A DNA stretch of 64,000 nucleotides from Desulfonatronum thioautotrophicum (lineage in GTDB: Bacteria > Desulfobacterota > Desulfovibrionia > Desulfovibrionales > Desulfonatronaceae), in contig NZ_JYNO01000015.1 in NCBI RefSeq assembly GCF_000934745.1, forward strand, positions 44,231 to 108,230. The letters run 5' to 3'. The position numbers and the translations under genes were made by a program. Numbering within the stretch: the first letter of the stretch is position 1; the number at the start of each line of letters is the position of its first letter. The notes beneath the pieces were generated by a model. That model ran no database searches and was not told the DNA's origin. It was given only the letters and a program-made list of their open reading frames with translations. Below are positions 36,811-45,702 of this stretch, one piece after another.

Positions 36811-38529
36811 TCACGATTTGGCGGGTTCGCGCATCACCCACCACTGCTGGGCGATGGAAAGAACGTTGTTGACCAGCCAGTAGAGCACCAATCCCGATGG
36901 AAAGGTTAAGAACAGAAAGGTGAAAATGATCGGCAGGAAGAGCATGATTTTGGCCTGCATCGGGTCGCCGGGAGCAGGGGTCAGCTTCTGTTGCAGAAAC
37001 ATGGTCGCGCCCATGATGATGGGCGTGACGTAGTAGGGATCCCGGGCCGACAGGTCGGCCAGCCAGATGATGTCCGTGAACGGCACGTGGGTAATAAACG
37101 GGGCATGCCGCAATTCAATGGCCCCCATCAGGGCCTGATACAGGGCGATGAACACCGGAATCTGCACGGCAATGGGCAGGCAGCCCCCCAACGGGTTGAC
37201 CTTGTAGGTCTTGTAGAGCTGCATCATCTCTTCGTTCATCTTCTGACGGTCGTCCTTGTACTTCTCGCGCAGTTTGAGCATCATCGGCTGCAGCTTTTTC
37301 ATCTGCTGCATGGACTTGTAGCTCTTCTGGGACAACGGAAAGAAGATCAGCTTGATGACGAAGGTCAGCAAAATGATCGCCAGGCCGTAGTTGTGCACAT
37401 AGCCGTAGAAATAGTTGAGCACCTGGATCAAGGGGCTGGCAATCAGGTTGAACCAGCCGTAGTGCAAGGCTTCCAGCAGGTTGCCCGGGGCAACGGTGAG
37501 CGCTCCCCGCTCCCGTGGACCGAGGTAGTAGGTTGTCCGAAACTGCATTTCCAGCTGAGAATCCAGGACAAAACTGCGGCTTTCCATGATGACCCGGTGC
37601 ACGCCGTCTTCCAGCCGGGCCTTGAAGACCGGGTCAGAAAAGCCGGGGATCACGGCAGCCAGGAAGTAATTGCTTTGCACCGCGCCCCAGCGGACCGCTG
37701 CGTCGGCTCGGATGCCGGGCAACAGATTCCTGTCCTTGCGTTCCTTTTGCAGGCCGTCAACGTCGTAGAACATGATCTGCGTCGGGGTGTAGCGATCCCG
37801 AATGGCGCTCAGGGCCTCGCTGGCCATGGTAAAGCCAAGGGTGGCCCCGATCTGGCTGGGGGAGTGGTTGCGGACCTGCAATTGCTCCTCGATCAGGTAG
37901 GTATCCCCGGTGAAACTGAACGTGCGGACCAGTTCCAGCTGGCCAAAGCGCCCGGTAAAGATCAAGGAGCCCTGTTCGCCCTGGGCGAGGTCCAGATTTT
38001 GGCCTTCAACCGACCATTCTCCCTGCATCCAGGTGGGCTGGTCGTTCCAGAGCAGTCCCAGGGGGCGCTTTCTCGGTTCCGGCGAGCCCACCAGGTCGAC
38101 AAAGGGCGAACCCGGTTCGATGGTTTCCCGGAATTGGAGCAGCTTGAACTGCTCCAAAACGCCGCCCTCGGAATTGAAAACCGCTTCGAACAATGGGTTG
38201 CGCACGGTGATCCGCTGGCCGCGCACCAGCGGGGCGGCAATGAAACCCGGATCAAGGGTTGGTTCCTCGCCGATGATGGGCTCGTCGCCAAGCTGTTCAA
38301 GTGAAGGGCGGTCCTCCAAAGGGATGGCCTGAGGCGAGGCCAGGGGCGGGGCCAAGGCCGGATCAATGGGCTGGATGTCCGGGTCTGGACGCGTCTCGGG
38401 ACGGGTTTCCGCGGTGGGAGTCTCTGGCTGTGGAGTTGGCTGCTGGGGAGGCGGAGAAAACAGCCAGCTCCATATGACCAGAAATACCAGGGAAATGGTG
38501 ATCGCCAGGAAAGCTCTTTTGTGATCCAT
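36811..38529 (-). CDS. yidC: Membrane protein insertase YidC
   Basis: 572 aa. It starts with helix MDHKRAFLAITISLVFLVIWSWLF, then a Pro-rich linker and the large periplasmic domain typical of Gram-negative YidC. The conserved core follows from residue 350: NYFYGYVHNYGLAIILLTFVIKLIFFPLS, then QMKKLQPMMLKLREKYKDD, and NPLGGCLPIAVQIPVFIALYQAL. It inserts membrane proteins alone or with Sec. Confidence 0.97.
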   Translation of the reverse strand: MDHKRAFLAITISLVFLVIWSWLFSPPPQQPTPQPETPTAETRPETRPDPDIQPIDPALAPPLASPQAIPLEDRPSLEQLGDEPIIGEEPTLDPGFIAAPLVRGQRITVRNPLFEAVFNSEGGVLEQFKLLQFRETIEPGSPFVDLVGSPEPRKRPLGLLWNDQPTWMQGEWSVEGQNLDLAQGEQGSLIFTGRFGQLELVRTFSFTGDTYLIEEQLQVRNHSPSQIGATLGFTMASEALSAIRDRYTPTQIMFYDVDGLQKERKDRNLLPGIRADAAVRWGAVQSNYFLAAVIPGFSDPVFKARLEDGVHRVIMESRSFVLDSQLEMQFRTTYYLGPRERGALTVAPGNLLEALHYGWFNLIASPLIQVLNYFYGYVHNYGLAIILLTFVIKLIFFPLSQKSYKSMQQMKKLQPMMLKLREKYKDDRQKMNEEMMQLYKTYKVNPLGGCLPIAVQIPVFIALYQALMGAIELRHAPFITHVPFTDIIWLADLSARDPYYVTPIIMGATMFLQQKLTPAPGDPMQAKIMLFLPIIFTFLFLTFPSGLVLYWLVNNVLSIAQQWWVMREPAKS

Positions 38530-38532
38530 GAT

Positions 38533-38841
38533 TCAGGGATTGGGGGGGTTGAGGTTGGCATCGGCCTTTTGAAGCGGCCTGGGCCCGAGACGGTGTTCGG
38601 GGCTGGAGACAGGGGCTCCGGCGGTCAGTGGCTCCGGTACCGGGTCGAGCCCCCCGGAGCAAAAGGGGTGACAGCGCAACAGACGCCAGGCGCTGAGACC
38701 GGATCCCTTCACAAGGCCATGCACCTCCAAAGCCTGTTTGGCGTACTCCGAACAGGAGGGGATGAAGCGGCAGCTGGGAGGAAACAGCGGCGAAATGAGG
38801 AGCTGGTAGCCGCGGATCAGCAGGATCAACGCACGACGCAT
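38533..38841 (-). CDS. yidD: Membrane protein insertion efficiency factor YidD
   Basis: 102 aa. It starts [26 protein letters not shown] and contains the family [15 protein letters not shown] and [13 protein letters not shown] motifs; the last 30 residues are a variable tail. It lies between rnpA and yidC as usual, three bases before yidC. The long frame upstream of 38841 is rnpA-region shadow. Confidence 0.93.
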   Translation of the reverse strand: MRRALILLIRGYQLLISPLFPPSCRFIPSCSEYAKQALEVHGLVKGSGLSAWRLLRCHPFCSGGLDPVPEPLTAGAPVSSPEHRLGPRPLQKADANLNPPNP

Positions 38842-38857
38842 GGTGATGGATGCGGGA

Positions 38858-39481
38858 TCATGGTTGGGAACTCGTCCGGGAGGTTTTCGCCAAAATGTCG
38901 CGGTCCCGAGGGGGAAGGTCCAGGTTTGCCAAGGCGGCCTCCCGGCGAATGCGGCGCAGGACGTTGTACAGATCCTTTTGGACATCGGCCAGCTTGAGCC
39001 GCCGGAAGTCCTGGCCGCGTTTCACGACTACGACGACATCACCGTTGTCCGGGTACTGATCGCGCCCGAGGCGAAAGGCCTCCCGAAGCAGACGCTTAAT
39101 CCGATTGCGCTGGACAGCCGTGCCCACTTTACGGCTCGCTGCAATGCCCTGCCGCGGTCCTTTGCAGGGATTTCTCACGGATTTGGCCGAGGGGCCGGCC
39201 AGAGGTCTGCCCAAGGATCTGGGCAGAAAAAAAAGGAGGAAATACCGGGAGTGGTATTTCCTGCCTTTGGTGTAGCATTCGGTGAACTCCGCCCGGACCC
39301 GGACCTTTTCTTCGGGCTTGAGCGTTAGACGCCCAGGCGTTTGCGGCCCTTGGCGCGGCGGCGACGGATAACGGCCCGGCCGCTTTTGGTTTTCATCCGG
39401 GTCAGGAAACCGTGTGTGCGCTTGCGCCGAGTGTTGCTCGGCTGATATGTCCGTTTCATGATAATCTCCTTCGTCGTGCAT
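38858..39481 (-). CDS. rnpA: RNase P protein component RnpA, start unresolved: open frame fully encloses rpmH
   Basis: The conserved RnpA core is clear from about 39312 leftward: [23 protein letters not shown], the RNR motif in [19 protein letters not shown], and [16 protein letters not shown]. No ATG, GTG, TTG or CTG exists in this frame between the core and the ATG at 39481, which is upstream of the rpmH start at 39459. The open frame of 207 codons therefore contains all of rpmH in another frame, as in Thermus, where rnpA encloses rpmH. ATG 39481 has no visible Shine-Dalgarno. Alternatives are a non-AUG start near the rpmH stop, frameshifting out of rpmH, or a sequence error. RnpA is the protein subunit that helps RNase P mature tRNA 5' ends. 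Confidence 0.85.
   Translation of the reverse strand: MHDEGDYHETDISAEQHSAQAHTRFPDPDENQKRPGRYPSPPRQGPQTPGRLTLKPEEKVRVRAEFTECYTKGRKYHSRYFLLFFLPRSLGRPLAGPSAKSVRNPCKGPRQGIAASRKVGTAVQRNRIKRLLREAFRLGRDQYPDNGDVVVVVKRGQDFRRLKLADVQKDLYNVLRRIRREAALANLDLPPRDRDILAKTSRTSSQP
39325..39459 (-). CDS. rpmH: Ribosomal protein bL34
   Basis: 44 aa, [18 protein letters not shown] then [20 protein letters not shown] and RKRLGV, a textbook L34. AAGGAG lies eight bases before the ATG at 39459. It is wholly contained within the open frame of rnpA. Confidence 0.97.
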   Translation of the reverse strand: MKRTYQPSNTRRKRTHGFLTRMKTKSGRAVIRRRRAKGRKRLGV

Positions 39482-39715
39482 GGGGTGGAATAATTGTCTT
39501 GGCTTCGCGGCGTGATTCCGGAAGATGGGTGCTTCTCGTCTTCAGGACGATAGCGTGAACCGGTTGGGCCGTCCCGTTAAAACCTTCCCATTTGAACCTT
39601 CTTGGTCGGGCTTTCTTCAGTGCCGAAATACGTCGCTCTTTGTCAACAGTCGAATTCGACTCCTTACAAAGAGCCCTCCGCGGAGTCAAGGCGTTGACGC
39701 GGGTTCGCGTGAACG

Positions 39716-40843
39716 TCATGGGCCGGAGATCATGAAGTACGGGCGTTCCCAATGGTGGACGTTGGCTTTGGGCAGGCCCAGGCGGTGCCAGGTGCGGGCA
39801 TGTTCCCGACCGTGCCCCCAGAATTCAGCGGCATAGCGCCTGGGAATCCAGGCTCGCAGAGGTTGTTCCCGTGACAGGACATGAACCTGTTCTGGTGACT
39901 TTTCGTGGTGATGGCGGTGCACGCCGGTCATGGCCTGGACGATAGCGTCCCGCAGGGCATGGGATTTGGCCATGTGTCCCAGGGCCGGGTGCCAGGGGCC
40001 GGCCAGGATGGCGGGGAAGAGTGACTGTTCCGGCGCAAGGCCGATGCGGATTACCGGAATGGCCCGGCGCCAAAGCAGGACCAGCGCGTGACTCACCGCC
40101 CAGAGCGTCCGGGCCAGGGACCAGGGGCGGTAGGTACCTGCAAGGTAGGCGCGGCCAAGCTCAGTGCCGTCCAGGACCATGCAGGGGTAGATGCGCACGA
40201 CATTCGGATTGAGGCTGCGGGTTTGGTCGATGTCCCGGAACCAGCCCGCAAGCCCTGACCCCGGCAGTCCGGGCATGAGCTGGATGCCCAGTTCCAGGCC
40301 GGAGGCCCGTACCGCGCGGCAGGCCTGCACAGCGGTAGCTGGGGGGTAGCCCCGCCTGGTCTGCTCCAGAACATCCGGCTGAAAGCTTTGGATACCCAGT
40401 TCGACCATGTCCAGCCCGTTCTCCCGGAGCTGTTGCAGGTGGGCCTTGGCGGCTTTGTCCGGTCGAGTGGAGCAGCGGACGTGGGAGATCGTGCCGTCCT
40501 CGCGGAACGTGCGCGCCGTATCCAGGAATCGCTGCTGCCACTGCGTGGGCAGGGCCGTAAAGGTTCCGCCGTAAAAGGCAATGCCGCGATTTTTCGCACC
40601 TGTTGCGGCGAGTTCCGTGAGGTTCTGGACCATCTCGGCGTGGATGGCCTCCAGGGCAGACAGGTTCTGGCTGGCACGTGTCGGATCGTCCGCAATCGGC
40701 TGCCCGCATTGCCCACTGCCGGTTTGCAGATGCTGCGCACAGTAGATGCATCGGTGGGGACATCCATGATAGGGCAGAAAAACCGGGATGATCCGGGGGC
40801 GCTGGTGGATGGGTTCGGGGTGGGCAAAGCGCAGACTGGTCAT
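39716..40843 (-). CDS. Elp3-like radical SAM protein
   Basis: 375 aa. The radical SAM CX3CX2C motif is CPHRCIYC near residue 27, following IIPVFLPYHG; further conserved parts are GIAFYGGTFTALP, a GVQSF-like segment (MVELGIQSFQPDVLEQTRRGY) and GIQLMPGLPGSG. This pattern belongs to the Elp3/HemN-like group that modifies tRNA or cofactors, but it lacks the acetyltransferase half of Elp3, so the substrate is unknown. It stands upstream of the rpmH block on the same strand. Confidence 0.8.
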   Translation of the reverse strand: MTSLRFAHPEPIHQRPRIIPVFLPYHGCPHRCIYCAQHLQTGSGQCGQPIADDPTRASQNLSALEAIHAEMVQNLTELAATGAKNRGIAFYGGTFTALPTQWQQRFLDTARTFREDGTISHVRCSTRPDKAAKAHLQQLRENGLDMVELGIQSFQPDVLEQTRRGYPPATAVQACRAVRASGLELGIQLMPGLPGSGLAGWFRDIDQTRSLNPNVVRIYPCMVLDGTELGRAYLAGTYRPWSLARTLWAVSHALVLLWRRAIPVIRIGLAPEQSLFPAILAGPWHPALGHMAKSHALRDAIVQAMTGVHRHHHEKSPEQVHVLSREQPLRAWIPRRYAAEFWGHGREHARTWHRLGLPKANVHHWERPYFMISGP

Positions 40844-41062
40844 CGCGGGCAAGGGAAAAGATGGGAAAGGGAGTTGAAAATGTGAACGGTCTCAGGTAGA
40901 TCAGGGCCAACCTTTAGCCGTTTCCCCAGCGATATGACCGTTGTTGTCAGGTCGCGGGGTCTCGGGAGGCATCGGAGAGCTGGGGAGGCCTGTGGAATTT
41001 GGGGGTCAGGACTTGACCCGTATTTTTGAACTTTTCGACTGCTGCATCAACGAGGCGCATCC

Positions 41063-41476
41063 ATGTCCAATTGTATTTTTTGCGACATCGTCCAGGGAAC
41101 GATTCCCGCCGCGGTGATCCACTCCACCGCAAATACCCTCGCGTTCTTGGATATCGCTCCGGTTCGGCCCGGACACGCCCTGGTCATCCCCAAGGCGCAC
41201 CATCCCACGCTGTGGGATTTGCCTCCGGAACTCGGCAATGAGTTGCTGGAAGCGCTGCAAAACGTGGCCAAAGCCATCCGCAAGGCCACGCAGGCCGATG
41301 GTCTGAACGTGATGATGAACAACTACCGGGCGGCTGGACAGTTGGTGGATCACGCCCATTTCCACCTCATCCCCCGCCAGGAAGGCGACGGCCTGCACCT
41401 CTGGCCGCAGGGGGCCTATCCCAGCCCCGAGGCAATGCAATCCACCGCGGCGGCCATTCGGGCTGCCTTGGCCTGA
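41063..41476 (+). CDS. HIT-family nucleotide-binding hydrolase
   Basis: 137 aa. It starts SNCIFCDIVQGTIPAAVI (zinc-type CXXC) and carries the histidine triad HAHFHLIPR near residue 99. HIT (HINT-type) proteins hydrolyse nucleoside phosphoramidates or AMP conjugates. It is followed closely by the IHF-alpha gene, probably in one transcript. Confidence 0.95.
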   Translation: MSNCIFCDIVQGTIPAAVIHSTANTLAFLDIAPVRPGHALVIPKAHHPTLWDLPPELGNELLEALQNVAKAIRKATQADGLNVMMNNYRAAGQLVDHAHFHLIPRQEGDGLHLWPQGAYPSPEAMQSTAAAIRAALA

Positions 41477-41533
41477 TTGCCTGCTGAAAACGTTATTAAC
41501 CTTTTACCCCATGAACACGATCGGAGAGCAACC

Positions 41534-41824
41534 ATGAGCAGAACACTGACCAAAGCGGAAATCGTCGACACCATTTATGAACAGGTGGATCGAAGTCGGG
41601 GGGAGGTGAAAAACCTGGTGGAGTCCTTGCTCTCGATCATGAAGTCCGCCGTGAAGCGGGATCATGCGTTGCTGGTCAGCGGATTCGGCAAGTTCGAGGC
41701 CTATCCGAAAAAGGCCCGCAAGGGACGCAATCCGCAAACCAGCGAGACCATTACCCTGGATCCCCGGAAGGTGGTCGTGTTCCGGCTCTCCAAGAAGTTT
41801 CGCAACGAGATCAATCCGCAATAA
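41534..41824 (+). CDS. ihfA: Integration host factor alpha subunit
   Basis: 96 aa HU/IHF-family DNA-bending protein: LTKAEIVDTIYEQVDRSR at the N-terminus, the GFGKFEAYPKKARKGRNPQTSE beta-arm and TLDPRKVVVFRLSKKFRNEIN at the end. The alpha assignment rests on the FGKFEAYPKKARKGRNPQT arm; another HU-like class is possible. GGAG stands before ATG 41534. The last 14 bases overlap the convergent rlpA gene. IHF often assists sigma-54 promoters, of which this window has candidates. Confidence 0.85.
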   Translation: MSRTLTKAEIVDTIYEQVDRSRGEVKNLVESLLSIMKSAVKRDHALLVSGFGKFEAYPKKARKGRNPQTSETITLDPRKVVVFRLSKKFRNEINPQ

Positions 41825-42665
41825 CAAAGGCTCCCGGAGTCTGACGGGCGATTCGGCCACGGGCGTCCTTGGCCGTGTCCAGATTGCCGAATTCGCCCGC
41901 CTGAACCCGCCAGAATGTCTGGCCGTCAATCTCGGTCCGGACCACCCGGCTTTCAGGGTACCCCCTGCCGCGCAGTTCCCGCATCAGCCGGTCGGCATTT
42001 TCCCGCTGGGTGAAGGATCCGACCTGGACGAAAAATCTGCCGGGGATTCCGCCCGGCCACCTGCCCAACGCTTCCACCCGAACCTTGGCCGTTCCCGGCC
42101 GAATGACATCCAGTTCCTGGGCCGCCCTGTAGGAAAGGTCCACAACCCGGTCGCCGACAAAAGGACCACGGTCGTTGACCCGCAGAATGACGGATTTGTT
42201 GTTTTCCAGGTTGGTCACCCGGATTTTGGTCTGCATGGGCAGAATGCGGTGCGCCGCGGTCAGGTCGTACATGTTATACACTTCGCCACTGGCGGTGCGC
42301 TTGGCGTGGAACTTGGGGCCATACCAGGAGGCGATGCCAACCTCGGAGAAGCCGTCCGCCGTGGTCAGCGGGTGATAGGTCTGCCCGAGTACGGTATACG
42401 GTCTGGCCGTGGGCGGCAGTGGCGCTTGCGGTTCCGGAGGGGGCTGGGGCCGGCTGACCGTTGGCCGAGGCGGCTCCGATGGCGGGGGGAGACGCCGGGG
42501 CTCCGGCGTGGCGGCGCAGCTCATCAGCAGCAGCGTGCCCAGCAGGAGAGAGAGCAGCGAGAAGGCACGAGGTGGACCACAGACGGAAACCTGTTTCCAA
42601 AGGCGTGCGGTCGGACCTGCCGGTCTGGCAGGCCCGACCGGGTTGGTGGCATCAGAGCGAAGCAT
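41811..42665 (-). CDS. rlpA: RlpA-type septal lytic transglycosylase lipoprotein with SPOR domain
   Basis: 284 aa from ATG 42665. A long hydrophobic signal ends in LLMSC (lipobox), then a Pro-rich linker, the RlpA double-psi barrel (GIASWYGPKFHAKRTASGEVYN, catalytic Asp in VNDRGPFVGDR) and a C-terminal SPOR domain (FFVQVGSFTQRENADRLMREL). It cleaves denuded glycan strands at the septum. The start overlaps the end of the upstream synthase-like gene by 14 bases. Confidence 0.93.
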   Translation of the reverse strand: MLRSDATNPVGPARPAGPTARLWKQVSVCGPPRAFSLLSLLLGTLLLMSCAATPEPRRLPPPSEPPRPTVSRPQPPPEPQAPLPPTARPYTVLGQTYHPLTTADGFSEVGIASWYGPKFHAKRTASGEVYNMYDLTAAHRILPMQTKIRVTNLENNKSVILRVNDRGPFVGDRVVDLSYRAAQELDVIRPGTAKVRVEALGRWPGGIPGRFFVQVGSFTQRENADRLMRELRGRGYPESRVVRTEIDGQTFWRVQAGEFGNLDTAKDARGRIARQTPGAFVIAD

Positions 42666-44478
42666 CCCCTTCTTCCTCTTCCAGTTCGGAACGGCGTTTG
42701 AGCAGTTCCTCAAAGCGGATGTCCGCACCGAGGATGGCCTGGATATCGTCGTTGGCGTCAAAAACCGGCATGGACACGGTCAGGCAGAGCTTGCCGGTGA
42801 TGAACGAGCGGTAAAAGTCCGTGATGTTCAGCTTGCCGGTCTGCATCGGGGCGACGAACCATTCCCGGTCCGAAAGATCCTTGCCTGGATCGTAGGCCTT
42901 GTACTTGGCCTTGTCTTCCATGTGGGCGATGCTGCCGGTGACCAGCTTGCCTTTGGTATCCACCATATAAAGATACTGGATAAAGGGGTATTTTTCCAGG
43001 ACAGTTTCGATGGCCGCAAGAACGCGCGTGGGCTCCAAAGAATGGATGTCCTTGTTTTCCGCAAGCTTGCGCATGATTCTGGAGGCCAACGTGTGGGCGG
43101 TCTTCTTCAGCTGGTCGAACTCGGAGGAGAAGAGTTGCGGCAGGTGGCGCTTGACCAAATTCCACATCTCCTGGTTGGAGAAGGATGTGGTCCGACCCTC
43201 TTCGTATTCCTTGATGATCCGGTTGTGGATCTTGCCCACGGCCGGGTGGCGCTTGTCCACCTGCTGTGATCCGGCTAGGCCGAAGCGGTTGTTGATCCAG
43301 TAGGCCACCCCGGCTCGGCCGGACTTGTCCGTGATGATGATGGAGACCGGCTTGCCCAGGATCTGGCGGGTGTCGAAGATGTTGTAGATTTCTTCATTTT
43401 TCAGCAGACCGTCCACGTGCACCCCGGCCTTGGTGGCATTGAAGTCCTTGCCCACAAAGGGGTAGTTGTCCGGGATGGCGTAGCCCAGATTGTTCTCGAA
43501 ATAGTCCGCGATCTCGGCGATGGTCTGGGTGGCCGCGGCGTCGTCCTCGCCGGTCAGGGAGATGTATTCGATGGCCAGGGCCTCCACCGGGGCGTTCCCG
43601 GTTCGCTCCCCGAAGCCGAGCAGGGTGGCGTTGGCTCCGGAGCAGCCATACAGCCAGGCCGTGACCGTGTTGACCAGGGCCTTGTGGAAATCGTTGTGGC
43701 CGTGCCACTCCAGCCAGTGGCCCGGGACTTCGGCGTCGTCGGTAAAGGCCCGGACGATCTTGGCCGTGCACCGCGGCAGGGACGCCCCCGGATAGGGTAC
43801 GGCATAGCCCATGGTGTCGCAGAGTCGGATCTTCACCGGCAGACCGCTCTCCTTGGACAGGGCCATCAACCGCTGGGCCAGGGGGATGCAGAAGCCGTAG
43901 ATATCCGCGCGGGTGATGTCCTCGAAGTGGCAACGGGGAATGATGCCCCATTCCAGGGCCTTTTCTACAACCCGCAGGTAGCCCTCGGCCGTCTTTTCCC
44001 GGTCTTTGCCCAGTTTGAGAAAAATATGGTAGTCGGAAACCGAGGTGAGCATGCCGGTTTCCTTGAGCCCCATGTCCCTGACCAACTTCAGATCGTCCTC
44101 AGAGGCCCGGATCCACCCGGTGATTTCCGGGTACCGATACCCCTTGGCCAGGCACTGCTCCACGGCCTTGCGATCCTTTTCCGAGTACAGAAAGAATTCG
44201 CTCTGGCGAATCAGCCCGCTATGTCCGCCCAACTTGTGCAACAGGTCGAAGATATGGCTGATCTGTTCCAGGGTGTAGGGCGGTCTGGCCTGCTGGCCGT
44301 CGCGGAATGTGGTATCGGTGATGTACATCGGATCGGCCGGACGGGGCATGGAGAAGGAATCGTCAAAGCTGATCCGGCAGATATTCTTGTAGGGATAGAT
44401 GTCCCGAAACAATTCAGGATCGGTGCGCTGGTCGATTTCAAAGCGACCGCGGGATCGGTTCAGGTGCATCAAGCTCAT
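42652..44478 (-). CDS. HMGL-like acyltransferase (Re-citrate/homocitrate synthase type) fused to a C-terminal Cache-like domain
   Basis: 608 aa. Residues 45-430 form an alpha-isopropylmalate/homocitrate-synthase-like TIM barrel: YITDTTFRDGQQARPPYT (metal-binding Asp and RDGQ), PRCHFEDITRADIYGF, KIRLCDTMGYAVPYPG, HGHNDFHKALVNTV and NATLLGFGERTGNAPVE. In this order such an enzyme is a good candidate for Re-type citrate synthase, which Desulfovibrio uses; sequence alone cannot separate the acceptors. Residues 440-600 resemble a Cache/PDC sensor: FIQYLYMVDTKGKLV, LSDREWFVAPMQTGK, DFYRSFITGKLCLTVSMPVFD. No membrane helix or signal is present, so this sensor-like tail should be cytoplasmic and could be an allosteric domain. 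AAGGAG precedes the ATG. Confidence 0.78.
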   Translation of the reverse strand: MSLMHLNRSRGRFEIDQRTDPELFRDIYPYKNICRISFDDSFSMPRPADPMYITDTTFRDGQQARPPYTLEQISHIFDLLHKLGGHSGLIRQSEFFLYSEKDRKAVEQCLAKGYRYPEITGWIRASEDDLKLVRDMGLKETGMLTSVSDYHIFLKLGKDREKTAEGYLRVVEKALEWGIIPRCHFEDITRADIYGFCIPLAQRLMALSKESGLPVKIRLCDTMGYAVPYPGASLPRCTAKIVRAFTDDAEVPGHWLEWHGHNDFHKALVNTVTAWLYGCSGANATLLGFGERTGNAPVEALAIEYISLTGEDDAAATQTIAEIADYFENNLGYAIPDNYPFVGKDFNATKAGVHVDGLLKNEEIYNIFDTRQILGKPVSIIITDKSGRAGVAYWINNRFGLAGSQQVDKRHPAVGKIHNRIIKEYEEGRTTSFSNQEMWNLVKRHLPQLFSSEFDQLKKTAHTLASRIMRKLAENKDIHSLEPTRVLAAIETVLEKYPFIQYLYMVDTKGKLVTGSIAHMEDKAKYKAYDPGKDLSDREWFVAPMQTGKLNITDFYRSFITGKLCLTVSMPVFDANDDIQAILGADIRFEELLKRRSELEEEEGDASL

Positions 44479-44851
44479 GTTATTACTCCTTAAATGGTAT
44501 CCATGATGAAATTGGGCGTGGCGTCCAGGTATCAGCCGTCAGTCGACGGAACTGTCTACCCCGGAGCGAAATCCCGAGTACGGCCTGAGTTGAGAATTCA
44601 GGGCAAAATTTGAATTTGGAGAACAGGTCATGAAGAGAGAATACCACTTGGTTCAGCCAGGAGCAAGGACTGAAATCCCTGAGAGCCGGAAACCCCTGGA
44701 CGACCACCGCAGGCAGGAAGAGCGGATCACTGCCAAACATCCGTACCTGAGGCCATCTTGTCTACCTATCCCACGGAATGCGTAACCTCTTTCTGCCCAC
44801 CACTTCACTCCACGGCAATGGCGGACCTGTGATCATGCTGCTCAAACGGGC
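44479..44851. other. Intergenic region with relic of a duplicated gene tail
   Basis: No complete gene. At 44763-44803 the plus strand reads YLSHGMRNLFLPT, about 83 percent identical in DNA over 41 bases to 46565-46605 in the chimeric gene to the right. It is therefore a remnant of that unknown protein's C-terminus. Confidence 0.6.
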
Positions 44852-45328
44852 TTACAATTTTCTCGATTGCGCCTTTGATTGGGCCAGAAGGATTTCCCAA
44901 TCTCCAGGCGGGCTCCCTTTGTCGAGCATTTTCTGGAAGGCCCTGTAGGCATCGTTTTCGCTGTCGTACGCCCTCTTTGTCTGCTCATCATTGACCCAGG
45001 CATAGACGATGATTCGCCTTTGGTGATGATAGCGGAAGAAAAGGCGATACTGCTGGTAAAATTTGGCGCGGAGCCAGTGTTTGCGGTGGCTGCCCAGCGT
45101 GCCTCCCTGGCGGTATCCCGGACGTTGCGGATCCTGGGGGATGATTTCGAAGGCCAGTTTTGAAATGGCGGCAAGGCCCTTGGTTGCCGCCTTTTTATGG
45201 TATTCCAGGGGATGCTTGTTTCGCAGGATCTCCACCTGGGCGGCGAGCGCCTCCAATTGATCCAGGAACAAAGGGTGCGCGTAGATTGACCATCCGTGGA
45301 CAACAAGCGGCTGTGGGGATGCATTCAT
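44852..45328 (-). CDS. yhaV: YhaV-type ribonuclease toxin
   Basis: 158 aa of the YhaV/SohB(PrlF) toxin family: VVHGWSIYAHPLFLDQLEAL at the N-terminus, GGTLGSHRKHWLRAKFYQQYRLFFRYH and IVYAWVNDEQTKRAYDS, which are the conserved RelE-like core blocks. It is an mRNA-cleaving toxin neutralised by PrlF. The start overlaps the prlF stop as ATGA. Confidence 0.9.
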   Translation of the reverse strand: MNASPQPLVVHGWSIYAHPLFLDQLEALAAQVEILRNKHPLEYHKKAATKGLAAISKLAFEIIPQDPQRPGYRQGGTLGSHRKHWLRAKFYQQYRLFFRYHHQRRIIVYAWVNDEQTKRAYDSENDAYRAFQKMLDKGSPPGDWEILLAQSKAQSRKL

Positions 45329-45648
45329 TGATCATCTTCCAGCGGCTGGTCCAAATCTGCCTGTACGTCTTGCACCAGGGACGTGATCCGCCGGGCAAAA
45401 TGGCTGTCCATCGCTTGAATCCGTTTCGGATGCTCCTTCATGTCCCGGGCGAGGAAATCAAGAAATTCCTCCAGGACCGGATCGTTTTCCTCCTCCATGT
45501 CAGCGCGGACAATGGACACTTTACCCGCATCTATGCTGTACTTGAGCCTGTCCCCTTTTCCCAGTCCGAGGGCTTCCCGAACGACTTTTGGGATGGTGGT
45601 CTGATAGCGGTCAGTCAAGGTTGACTCGAACAAGGTAGATGTCGGCAT
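45325..45648 (-). CDS. prlF: PrlF-type AbrB-fold antitoxin
   Basis: 107 aa. The N-terminal SpoVT/AbrB swapped hairpin is clear (STLTDRYQTTIPKVVREALGLGKGDRLKYSI), followed by an acidic tail that would wrap the toxin (FLDFLARDMKEHPKRIQAMD). It stands first in the operon and should repress it. CGGAGAA precedes the ATG at 45648. Confidence 0.9.
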   Translation of the reverse strand: MPTSTLFESTLTDRYQTTIPKVVREALGLGKGDRLKYSIDAGKVSIVRADMEEENDPVLEEFLDFLARDMKEHPKRIQAMDSHFARRITSLVQDVQADLDQPLEDDQ

Positions 45649-45702
45649 GGCATTCTCCGTATGTTTCGCTCTATGGTAATGCGCTTGCATTGCGAAATCA
45701 AC

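Noticed and set aside
39482..39715. Replication origin near rpmH-rnpA
   Set aside because: The rpmH block often lies near oriC, but no dnaA gene or cluster of TTATCCACA-like boxes is visible here.
44483..44740. Minus-strand frame of 85 codons upstream of the synthase-like gene
   Set aside because: No motif or ribosome site; it overlaps the likely promoter region of the synthase gene.
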